From NCBI GenBank assembly GCA_964544155.1, contig CAZJAH010000003.1:62001-126000 (forward strand): a stretch of 64,000 bases of DNA, written 5' to 3'. Made by a program: the position numbers and the translations under genes. Shown piece by piece: positions 55,306-63,202 of the stretch. Below the pieces are notes generated by a model. That model did no database searches and was not told the origin of the DNA. It saw nothing but the letters and a program-made list of their open reading frames with translations. How positions within the stretch are numbered: the first letter of the stretch is position 1; each line of letters opens with the position of its first letter. This DNA is from CAZJAH01 sp964544155. Its GTDB lineage: Bacteria > Bacteroidota > Ignavibacteria > Kapaibacteriales > UBA2268.

Positions 55306-56310
55306 ATGAAAGCATCCAAAGTATTTCTAAGGGTCTTTTCGGGTATAATCGGCCTTGCCGTAATAGTTATCGGCGGCATGCTGATATACGTTTTCGCGGC
55401 TAAACCCGATGCCGGCCCGCCACCGGAAATGAACATAAATGCGGACGAAGAAATGATAGCCCGCGGAAAGTACCTGGCCACGAACGTCAGCCAGTGTATG
55501 TCATGCCATTCGGACAGAGATAAATCAAGGTTCGGCGGCCCGGTCATACCCGGCAGCGAGGGTAAAGGCGGAATATTATTCGGCCCCGAAGAAGATTTCC
55601 CCGGGCACTTCTATGCGCAGAATATTACACCATATCATCTGGGCGATTGGACCGACGGCGATATTTACCACGCTATGGCTGCGGGAGTAAATAAAAAAGG
55701 CACACCGCTTTTCCCGATCATGCCTTACCACAGCTACGGCATAATGGATATGGAAGATGCCAAAGCGGTAATAGCATATATAAGAACTCTTGATAAGATC
55801 GAACATCAGGTACCCGAATCCGAAGCTTCATTCCCAATGAATATCATTATGAGAATGATGCCCTCAGCACCACAGCCCATGATCAGGCCCGATCCCTCTG
55901 ATAAAGTGAAATACGGCGAATACCTTACAACAATTGCCGTATGCGGCGATTGCCATACTCCCAGAGAAAAAGGCCGTCCAGTCCCTGAGCTGGCTTTCTC
56001 AGGCGGTAATCCGTTCATTGTTAAAGGAGGCATGGCTTATACTGCCAATATTACTCCCGATGATGAAACCGGCATAGGCACATGGTCGGAAGATTTCTTT
56101 GTTGAATATTTCAAAAACTACGACAGGCCTTTTGAAGAAATTGACAAAGTAAAAAAAGGCGAATTCAATACCTCCATGCCCTGGAAAGAATACGCCGGCA
56201 TGACCGACGAAGACCTCAGAGCTATTTACGCTTACTTAAGGACTGTTAAACCGGTTAAGAACTCAGTTGTGAAGTTTGTCCCCGATAAAAAGGAAGTTGC
56301 TCAAAAATAA
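55306..56310 (+). CDS. Membrane-anchored diheme cytochrome c
   Basis: This 334-residue protein has an N-terminal helix (IIGLAVIVIGGMLIYVFAA) acting as signal or anchor. Two class I cytochrome c domains follow, with hemes at CMSCH (64-68) and CGDCH (213-217). Candidate axial methionines lie in LFPIMPYHSYGIM and NTSMPWKEYAGM. It resembles the cytochrome subunits that serve alcohol or sugar dehydrogenases, but no dehydrogenase is adjacent. AAGGTG precedes the ATG. An electron carrier role at the periplasmic face is likely; the partner is unknown. Confidence 0.92.
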   Translation: MKASKVFLRVFSGIIGLAVIVIGGMLIYVFAAKPDAGPPPEMNINADEEMIARGKYLATNVSQCMSCHSDRDKSRFGGPVIPGSEGKGGILFGPEEDFPGHFYAQNITPYHLGDWTDGDIYHAMAAGVNKKGTPLFPIMPYHSYGIMDMEDAKAVIAYIRTLDKIEHQVPESEASFPMNIIMRMMPSAPQPMIRPDPSDKVKYGEYLTTIAVCGDCHTPREKGRPVPELAFSGGNPFIVKGGMAYTANITPDDETGIGTWSEDFFVEYFKNYDRPFEEIDKVKKGEFNTSMPWKEYAGMTDEDLRAIYAYLRTVKPVKNSVVKFVPDKKEVAQK

Positions 56311-56403
56311 GCAGAATACAATATATCGCAGGTGCGCCGTTTTCATTTATATACGAAATATTAATAATTTTTAATTAAAATAATAATTAAAAAGGGGTAG
56401 TAA

Positions 56404-57558
56404 ATGAATACAATCAAAAAGGAAACAATCAAACAATTTCTTGAATATGAAAACGGCCCCTGCGTTTCACTTTATATGCCTACTCACAGAGCAGGCCAGG
56501 AAATCAGGCAGAACTCCATAAGACTAAAAAATCTTATTTCCGATGCTGAAGAAAAGCTTGTAAAACAGGGCCTGAGAGCGCCGGATGCTAAGAAAATACT
56601 AAAACCCGCATCCGATCTTATCGACGATGAATTCTTCATTATGCATCAAAATGTTGGCCTTGCAATGTTCTTATCAAAGGATAAGTTCGAGGAATACAGG
56701 CTCCCGGTGGATTTCACAGAAAATGTGTTCGTTAATGACAGATTCCATATCAAGCCCCTGATACCATTATTATCAGAAGGTGAAAGATTTTATATTCTCG
56801 CGCTCAGCAAGAATGAAGTCAGGCTTTTCCATTGCACAATGAATACCATTACAGAAGTAGAACTTAAAGATGTTCCCACCAGCATGCAGGAGGCTCTCGG
56901 ATACGAAGAATACCAGAAACACCTCCAGCTACATACGGAAACAGCGCAATTAGGCAGGTTTAACAGACAGGCGGTTTATCATGGCCAGGGAACACCCGAA
57001 GAAGACATTAAGAAAGACATCAAGCGTTACTTCCACAGAGTGGCCGACGGGCTGACGAATTATCTTCATAATGAAGATGTGCCGCTGATAATTGCCGCGG
57101 TTGATTACCTGCATCCTATTTATAAAGAATCAGCAAATTATACGAATATTCTTAAAAATGGTATAAACGGCAATCCCGAAGAAATGAAACCAAAAGAATT
57201 ATATGATAGAGCCATTGGAGAAGTAAAGGATTATTATGACAGGAACAGGCAGGAAGCCATTAATGAATATGAACATTTCAGCGGCGCCGGAAATGCCTCG
57301 AATGAACTACAGACCATACTCAAAGGCGCGGAATCAGGCAGAGTGAAACAGCTCTTTGTCGAGCTTGAACAATACATTTGGGGTAAATATGATTCATCAA
57401 AAAATGTATTCATTACTCACGAAGAAAAAGAAAAAGGCGATGAAGACCTGCTCGATTTAGCAGCTGCCTTCACGATAATGAATAACGGCAGGGTTTTCGC
57501 GCTTGTCCGCGATAAAATGCCTGATGATTCGCCGGTTGCTGCCGTTTTCAGGTACTGA
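56404..57558 (+). CDS. Bacterial archaeo-eukaryotic release factor-like (baeRF) protein
   Basis: This 384-residue protein begins FLEYENGPCVSLYMPTHRAG and continues LKNLISDAEEKLVKQGL. A FYILALSKNEVRLFHCTM strand matches the RNase E/eRF1-like fold of bacterial aRF1/eRF1 (baeRF) families. The C-terminal part, NNGRVFALVRDKMPDDSPVA then AVFRY, is typical too. These families have been proposed to act on stalled ribosomes or in stress, but experimental evidence is limited. It has no signal peptide. GGGG precedes the ATG. The last codons and stop are part of a 25-bp tandem duplication. Confidence 0.8.
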   Translation: MNTIKKETIKQFLEYENGPCVSLYMPTHRAGQEIRQNSIRLKNLISDAEEKLVKQGLRAPDAKKILKPASDLIDDEFFIMHQNVGLAMFLSKDKFEEYRLPVDFTENVFVNDRFHIKPLIPLLSEGERFYILALSKNEVRLFHCTMNTITEVELKDVPTSMQEALGYEEYQKHLQLHTETAQLGRFNRQAVYHGQGTPEEDIKKDIKRYFHRVADGLTNYLHNEDVPLIIAAVDYLHPIYKESANYTNILKNGINGNPEEMKPKELYDRAIGEVKDYYDRNRQEAINEYEHFSGAGNASNELQTILKGAESGRVKQLFVELEQYIWGKYDSSKNVFITHEEKEKGDEDLLDLAAAFTIMNNGRVFALVRDKMPDDSPVAAVFRY

Positions 57559-57600
57559 TATATTCATAAAATAATGGTACTGATATATTCATAAAATAAT
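57551..57600 (+). repeat. Perfect 25-bp tandem duplication overlapping a stop codon
   Basis: Bases 57551-57575 are repeated exactly at 57576-57600 (each starts GGTACTGATATATTC). The first copy contains the last Tyr codon and stop of the baeRF gene, so the protein is unaffected. Zero divergence suggests a recent slippage event. Confidence 0.95.
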
Positions 57601-57609
57601 TATGTATTT

Positions 57610-57636
57610 GGCCGCCTTTAGAAGGGCGGCCTTTTT
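57610..57636 (+). terminator. Terminator after the baeRF gene
   Basis: GGCCGCC (57610-57616) pairs with GGCGGCC (57625-57631) and is followed by TTTTT. It lies 52 bp after the stop codon, just beyond the tandem duplication. Confidence 0.88.
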
Positions 57637-57780
57637 ATCATGCGGGTTATGTTTAATTCGGATATAAACCGGTATAAAACAACTTTAACATGAAATATAT
57701 TTAATATTAATAAAAAAAATCGTATATTGTTTGTTTAATGAATTTTGGCTATTGCTGTTCAAATTTTATCAAAATCCGAA

Positions 57781-59892
57781 ATGGCGAGAAACAACGATAA
57801 CAATAATATAAACCTAAAAGATCCAAAGTATTATTTCAACAGGGAACTGAGCCTGCTTGATTTTAATGAACGCGTGCTCCAAGAAGCAGCCGATAAGAAT
57901 AATCCTCTCTTAGAAAGGCTTAAATTTGTCATTATTTTAAGTTCAAACCTTGACGAATTCTTTATGATCAGGGTGGCCGGACTTAAAGGGCAGATCTCTG
58001 CGGGAGTAGCGGAACTTAGCTATGACGGACAGACTCCGAAACAGCAGATGATAAAGATTCGCCGCAAACTGGAACCAATCTATAAAAAGCAGGAAAAAAT
58101 TGTTCTGGAAGAAATTTTTCCGGAACTCGAAAAGCACGACATAAAAATACTTGAATACCGCAATCTGGGAAAAGAAGACCAGGCATACCTTAAAGAGTAT
58201 TTTATGGAAAGGATACTTTCTGTTCTTACTCCTTTGAGCCTGGGCCCTGCCAATCCGTTTCCAAGGCTGATAAACCGCAGCCTTAACGTGGCATTTGTTC
58301 TTAAGGACCATTTGAAAAAAGCAGCCGAGCAAAAGGTGGCTTTCGTACAGGTACCGGGTGTATTACCCAGGCTGATAGAACTTAAACGAAAAACCGGCCA
58401 TCATTTTGTTAGAATTGAACAACTGATAAAAGCATTCGCTGAAATACTGTTCCCCGGCCTTGAGATAGAAACCGCTAATACTTTCCGCGTTACACGAGAC
58501 GCTGATATTGAAATAGCCGAAGATGAAGCTGAGGACTTATTATTTGAAATTGCAGAGCAGATAAAGCAGAGGCGCTGGGGAAGAGCCGCCGTAAGGCTCG
58601 AGGTAAGCTCCCGTATGCCTGATTATCTGGTAAACCTCCTAATGAACTCGCTTGATTTGGAACCCATAGATGTTTACGTTCATAACAGGCCGATTAATCT
58701 CCAGGATTTCATGCAATTGACAGGAGTCGAAGCCCGGGAGCTGAAATACATACCTTTTGTGACAAGGTCTCTCCCTGCATTCCAACGCGAGGATATGAAC
58801 GTATTTGACGCCATAAGCCAGCACGATCATCTTGTTCATCATCCTTTTGATTCTTTCACAAACAGTACTCTGAAATATATTGATGAGGCATCGATAGATC
58901 CGGATGTCCTGGCTATTAAGATAACTCTTTACCGTACCGGTATGAACTCACCGATAGTTAAATCTCTTATTCGTGCTGCAGAAAACGGCAAGTTTGTAAC
59001 TGCTTTTGTAGAGCTAAAAGCACGATTTGATGAGGAAAAGAATATCATTTGGGCTAAAGAACTGGAAAATGCCGGAGTGCATGTTGTTTACGGAGTTATC
59101 GGGCTGAAAACACATTGCAAGATAGCTATAGTTGTCCGCAGCGAAAATGAAAGGCTTCGTACTTACCTGCATTTATCTACAGGTAATTACAATCAGGCTA
59201 CATCCAGGCTTTATACTGATATTGGCTTTTTTACAGCGAATGAAAAATTCGGCAGGGATGCTACGAACCTTTTCAATTTCCTTACGGGCCACTCGTATCC
59301 CAAGGACTGGAATCATTTCATAGTCGCTCCGTTAACACTCAGGCAGAGTATCCTGGCAATGATAAAAAGAGAAGCCGAAAAACATACAAAGGATAATCCG
59401 GGGCTTATTATAGCGAAAATGAATTCTCTCGCTCACAGAGAAGTAATCCCAGCCTTGTATGAAGCTTCGATGAAAGGAGTTGAAATCAGGCTTTTAGTCA
59501 GAGGTATTTCATGCCTTAAGCCGGGTGTGCCCAAAGTGAGCGAAAATATCCGTATTAAAAGCGTTATCGGCAGATTTCTTGAGCATAGCCGGATCTTTTA
59601 TTTTAAAAACGGCGGAGACGAAGAATACTATTTATCCAGCGCAGACTGGATGTCTCGTAACCTGCATAAAAGGGTAGAGCTGATGTTCCCCGTTATTGAA
59701 AAGAACGCCCGGAAAAAAATTAGTGAAATACTTGATATTTACTGGCGGGATAACACAAAGTCCTGGCAGCTCGAGTCTTCAGGCGAATATATTAAACTGA
59801 CCCCTGCAGAAGGTGAAGAAGCCATAAATGCTCAGGATTATTTCCTGATAAAAACCAAAGAGCAGCGGGAATCGAATATACTGATGGCCTGA
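57781..59892 (+). CDS. ppk1: Polyphosphate kinase 1
   Basis: PPK1 makes polyphosphate from ATP, reversibly. The 703-residue protein starts with the N-domain pattern YYFNRELSLLDFNERVLQEA and contains SSNLDEFFMIRVAGLKGQI. The autophosphorylated His lies in GVIGLKTHCKIAIVVR, and the second catalytic His in LEHSRIFYFKNGG. ATG 57781 is chosen; the frame opens 12 codons earlier at TTG 57745 without a visible ribosome binding site. Length is normal. The next gene begins one base after its stop codon, so translation is probably coupled. Confidence 0.96.
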   Translation: MARNNDNNNINLKDPKYYFNRELSLLDFNERVLQEAADKNNPLLERLKFVIILSSNLDEFFMIRVAGLKGQISAGVAELSYDGQTPKQQMIKIRRKLEPIYKKQEKIVLEEIFPELEKHDIKILEYRNLGKEDQAYLKEYFMERILSVLTPLSLGPANPFPRLINRSLNVAFVLKDHLKKAAEQKVAFVQVPGVLPRLIELKRKTGHHFVRIEQLIKAFAEILFPGLEIETANTFRVTRDADIEIAEDEAEDLLFEIAEQIKQRRWGRAAVRLEVSSRMPDYLVNLLMNSLDLEPIDVYVHNRPINLQDFMQLTGVEARELKYIPFVTRSLPAFQREDMNVFDAISQHDHLVHHPFDSFTNSTLKYIDEASIDPDVLAIKITLYRTGMNSPIVKSLIRAAENGKFVTAFVELKARFDEEKNIIWAKELENAGVHVVYGVIGLKTHCKIAIVVRSENERLRTYLHLSTGNYNQATSRLYTDIGFFTANEKFGRDATNLFNFLTGHSYPKDWNHFIVAPLTLRQSILAMIKREAEKHTKDNPGLIIAKMNSLAHREVIPALYEASMKGVEIRLLVRGISCLKPGVPKVSENIRIKSVIGRFLEHSRIFYFKNGGDEEYYLSSADWMSRNLHKRVELMFPVIEKNARKKISEILDIYWRDNTKSWQLESSGEYIKLTPAEGEEAINAQDYFLIKTKEQRESNILMA

Positions 59893-59893
59893 T

Positions 59894-61111
59894 ATGTCAT
59901 ATCCTCTGAAAATAGCTTTAAGATATATTTTTTCTAAAAGATCGTATAATTTCATTACGGTCATTACATTTATTTCCATTTTAGGGACAGCTATCGGAGT
60001 TGCGGTTCTAATTGCCGTTATGTCTATCTTTAATGGCTTCAGAGAGCTTACAGAACAGCAGATAGTCGGGTTTGACCCACATGTTAAAATTAGCTCCGAA
60101 AAGCAATTTAGCGCCGCATATATTGATTCTTTGAGATCATTAAGCAACATCAAAGCCATTGAGCCCGTGGAAGAGGTCAGGGCTGTTGCAATGCATGAGA
60201 ACAATATGCAGGTAATTATCATTAACGCCTTTAAGAGTTCTGATAATCTCTACCTGGAGCCCATAAGGGAAAAATTAGTTGTCGGGAGGATGGATTTAGA
60301 ATCTGCTGACGGATTGCCAGGAATTGTTCTCGGAGCTATGATAGCGGACAGGATGAGAGCATTACCCGGCGATACAATCACGCTTCTGACGCCGGCTATG
60401 ATTGAGCGTTCCATCAGGACGTTTTCCATACCTTCCGGAACCCGCTTTAAAGTAACAGGCCTTTTTCAGGCGAATATGAAGGATTACGATCTCAAATACG
60501 GCTTTATTTCTTCCGAAAATCAATCGCTTATAAATAGCACAGGCAGTGATGGAAGCCAATTGTATGTGAGGCTGGATAATACCGAAAAAGTTGAAAACTC
60601 CTTAACTTCAATCGGTAGTATGGCACAGGCAGGCATAAAAACGGAAACCTGGAAAGATATTAACAAAGAGCTTTATGATATAATGCGGTTTGAGCGAATG
60701 GCATCCTTCATTATTCTTAGCATAATCATACTCATCGCGGGTTTTAACGTACTTGCATCCCTTTCGATGACAGTTGCCGAAAAAGTAAAAGATATAGCAG
60801 TTCTGAAAGCATTAGGCGGGAATAAAGCTTCCATCAAAAAAATATATACACTCGAAGGCCTGATTATAGGGCTTATAAGCACTACGGCAGGCACAGTTAT
60901 CGGGCTTGGTTTCTGCTATGGGCAGATAAATTACAAATGGTTCCGGGTAGATTCGGCGCGCTATATAATCGATTCCATCCCCTTGAGTATTAATTACTTT
61001 GATGTTGGAATAATTGTAATGTTTTCCATACTGTTAAGCTTTATGACAACAATCTATCCCGCGAGAAGAGCCGCCGGTACAAATATAATTTCAGCTCTTC
61101 GTTCCGAATAG
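59894..61111 (+). CDS. ABC transporter permease, lipoprotein-releasing LolC/LolE type
   Basis: The 405-residue protein has an N-terminal helix after LKIALRYIFSKRSYNFITVI. A large periplasmic MacB_PCD-like domain follows (residues 45-250). Three C-terminal FtsX-type helices contain SLSMTVAEKVKDIAVLKALG, then GNKASIKKIY. This is the LolC/LolE pattern for extracting lipoproteins from the inner membrane. A LolD ATPase is not adjacent, at least within 90 bp downstream. It is coupled to ppk1 with one base between stop and start. Confidence 0.92.
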   Translation: MSYPLKIALRYIFSKRSYNFITVITFISILGTAIGVAVLIAVMSIFNGFRELTEQQIVGFDPHVKISSEKQFSAAYIDSLRSLSNIKAIEPVEEVRAVAMHENNMQVIIINAFKSSDNLYLEPIREKLVVGRMDLESADGLPGIVLGAMIADRMRALPGDTITLLTPAMIERSIRTFSIPSGTRFKVTGLFQANMKDYDLKYGFISSENQSLINSTGSDGSQLYVRLDNTEKVENSLTSIGSMAQAGIKTETWKDINKELYDIMRFERMASFIILSIIILIAGFNVLASLSMTVAEKVKDIAVLKALGGNKASIKKIYTLEGLIIGLISTTAGTVIGLGFCYGQINYKWFRVDSARYIIDSIPLSINYFDVGIIVMFSILLSFMTTIYPARRAAGTNIISALRSE

Positions 61112-61203
61112 TATAAGATTATTTACGTCTGGTACTTTTTTTGTAGATTATCTTAAAATCACCTGCAGACTAATAGTAATATTACTATTGTAAAGTAAAT
61201 TAT

Positions 61204-62100
61204 ATGACAGATAAAAATAACAATTTACGGTTTACGGTTGTATGGATATCGATTGTATCAAACCTCCTTTTATTTGTGCTCAAATACTGGGCGGGCATTC
61301 AGAGCGATTCTGTGGCAATGACTGCCGATGCCTGGCACTCATTGTCGGATACCCTGACTTCAATTGTAGTACTACTCGGATTCTACATAGCCGATAAACC
61401 GGCCGATTGGAATCATCCCTACGGGCATGGCAGAGCTGAATCAATCGCGTCAATTATTGTAGCGACAGTACTGGCGATAGTCGGCTTTCAGTTTATAGTT
61501 GATTCAGTGGAAATGCTATACAGTGGTGAGACAGCCAAATATGGACCATTTGCTGTTATAATATTCTCTGTCAGCGTATTTGTTAAAGAAATTCTGGCAC
61601 AGATATCAATCAGATTAGGCAAAAAAATCAAATCCGATTCTCTGATCGCTGACGGATGGCACCACAGAAGCGATACAATAGCTTCCGGCCTGATTGTTAT
61701 TGGCGCTCTTATCGGAAGCAAATATCAGTGGCTCGACCCTCTTTTGGGCTTATTTGTATCGGTGCTTATACTATATGCCACTTTTCAAATATTCAAACAG
61801 TCTATAAACGCGGTGCTGGGTACCGAACCAGGCCTGGAATTAATTGAAAAGATCAGAGCTATAGCTAAAGAAGTTAATCCCGCTATCACCGATGTGCATA
61901 ATTACAAATTGCATGTTTACGGCAGCCATAAAGAAATGAGCCTTGATATAAGGCTGCCCGCCGATATTTCGGTTGAAGACGCGCATTATATAGCCGATGC
62001 TCTGGAAATGACTGTCCGCTACAAATTGAGAATAATGCTTTCGGTGCATATTGAACCCGGCCTTCGCTCTGACGACCTTTACCACAGTAACTATATTTAA
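61204..62100 (+). CDS. Cation diffusion facilitator family transporter
   Basis: This 298-residue transporter has six helices and the CDF metal motifs. SVAMTADAWHSLSDTLTS in helix 2 provides Asp and His/Asp ligands, and SLIADGWHHRSDTIASG in helix 5 provides the second set. The loop has the YGHGRAESI motif. The cytosolic C-terminal domain (about residues 205-298) contains VNPAITDVHNYKLHVYGSHK and HIEPG. It probably exports divalent cations such as zinc, iron or manganese by proton antiport. The His-containing motif does not settle the metal. Confidence 0.93.
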   Translation: MTDKNNNLRFTVVWISIVSNLLLFVLKYWAGIQSDSVAMTADAWHSLSDTLTSIVVLLGFYIADKPADWNHPYGHGRAESIASIIVATVLAIVGFQFIVDSVEMLYSGETAKYGPFAVIIFSVSVFVKEILAQISIRLGKKIKSDSLIADGWHHRSDTIASGLIVIGALIGSKYQWLDPLLGLFVSVLILYATFQIFKQSINAVLGTEPGLELIEKIRAIAKEVNPAITDVHNYKLHVYGSHKEMSLDIRLPADISVEDAHYIADALEMTVRYKLRIMLSVHIEPGLRSDDLYHSNYI

Positions 62101-62188
62101 TATTAATGATTGCCGGCAATATATAAAAGAACGCAACGTGTATTAAAATAAATTAATAATGAAAAAATATTAATATGCGGGAGTGGAA

Positions 62189-63046
62189 ATGGGACATAAG
62201 GTAAGGCCGGAACAACATCAGGAAACTCAGCCGGGATATGATAAAGACATGATCCCCAGGCCGAGTTATAAAGCCGAAAATTATAAAGGATCAGGAAAAC
62301 TAAAAGGAAAAAAAGCGCTGATTACGGGGGGAGATAGCGGTATAGGACGGGCTGTGGCAATACTTTTCGCGCGCGAAGGCGCCGATATCGGTATTATGTA
62401 TTTAGATGAGCACGAAGACGCCGAAGAAACTAAACAATACGTCAGGGCGGAAAACGGCGGAGGGTTTATCGCCATGGATGGAGATGTAGCTGATGACATT
62501 TTTTGCAGAAACGCAGTAGATTACTTCATTGAAACATACGGTAAAATTGACATATTGGTAAATAACGCGGGCGTACAGCATCCGCAAAGAAATTTCGAAG
62601 ATATTTCCCGCACTCAGCTCGAAAGGACTTTCGCAAGCAATATATTCTCACAATTCTATTTGTCACAGGCTGCGCTGCCATATATGGAAAAAGGTTCTGT
62701 GATAATTAACACCACTTCAGTTACAGCTTACAGGGGAAGCCCCGGATTGATTGATTATTCCGCTACAAAAGGCGCTATTACATCATTTACAAGATCACTT
62801 GCTCTGCACCTCGCTGAAAGAGGCATCCGAGTGAACGGAGTGGCTCCGGGTCCGATTTGGACACCTTTGATACCTGCTTCATTCGATGAAGAATATGTAT
62901 CACAATTTGGATCGGATCAGCCCCTGGGCAGAGTTGGACAACCGGATGAAGTCGCTCCGGCCTATGTTTACCTGGCAAGCACAGATTCCTCGTATGTTAC
63001 AGGGCAGGTTATACATCCCAATGGCGGAGAAATAATCAACGGATAG
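62189..63046 (+). CDS. SDR family oxidoreductase (YghA/general stress protein 39-like)
   Basis: The product (285 residues) has the roughly 45-residue N-terminal extension typical of this SDR group (QETQPGYDKDMIPRPSY). The Rossmann motif TGGDSGIGRAVA comes next, then NNAGVQ. The catalytic Ser is in NTTSVTAYRG and YSATK is complete. The C-terminal GQVIHPNGGEIING is typical of the group. ATG 62189 has GGGAG 5 nt upstream; GTG 62183 is an alternative. Members are induced by stress in other bacteria; the substrate is uncertain. A shared terminator follows. Confidence 0.92.
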   Translation: MGHKVRPEQHQETQPGYDKDMIPRPSYKAENYKGSGKLKGKKALITGGDSGIGRAVAILFAREGADIGIMYLDEHEDAEETKQYVRAENGGGFIAMDGDVADDIFCRNAVDYFIETYGKIDILVNNAGVQHPQRNFEDISRTQLERTFASNIFSQFYLSQAALPYMEKGSVIINTTSVTAYRGSPGLIDYSATKGAITSFTRSLALHLAERGIRVNGVAPGPIWTPLIPASFDEEYVSQFGSDQPLGRVGQPDEVAPAYVYLASTDSSYVTGQVIHPNGGEIING

Positions 63047-63115
63047 TCATATCAGGCTCTCAAAATGGCGTTTCAAGTCCATTAAGAGTATGAGATAATA
63101 CTCATTAAGCAGAAA

Positions 63116-63148
63116 TTAAAAAAGCCGGTTTAAAAACCCCGGCTTTTA
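63116..63148. terminator. Bidirectional terminator between SDR and encapsulin genes
   Basis: AAAAGCCGG (63119-63127) pairs with CCGGCTTTT (63138-63146). A-rich sequence lies on one side and TTTTAATAT on the other. It sits between convergent genes and could stop both transcripts. Confidence 0.85.
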
Positions 63149-63202
63149 ATATCATTATAATAAAAAAAAATATTATAATCAAAAAAAATGCAAAGTCAAC
63201 TT

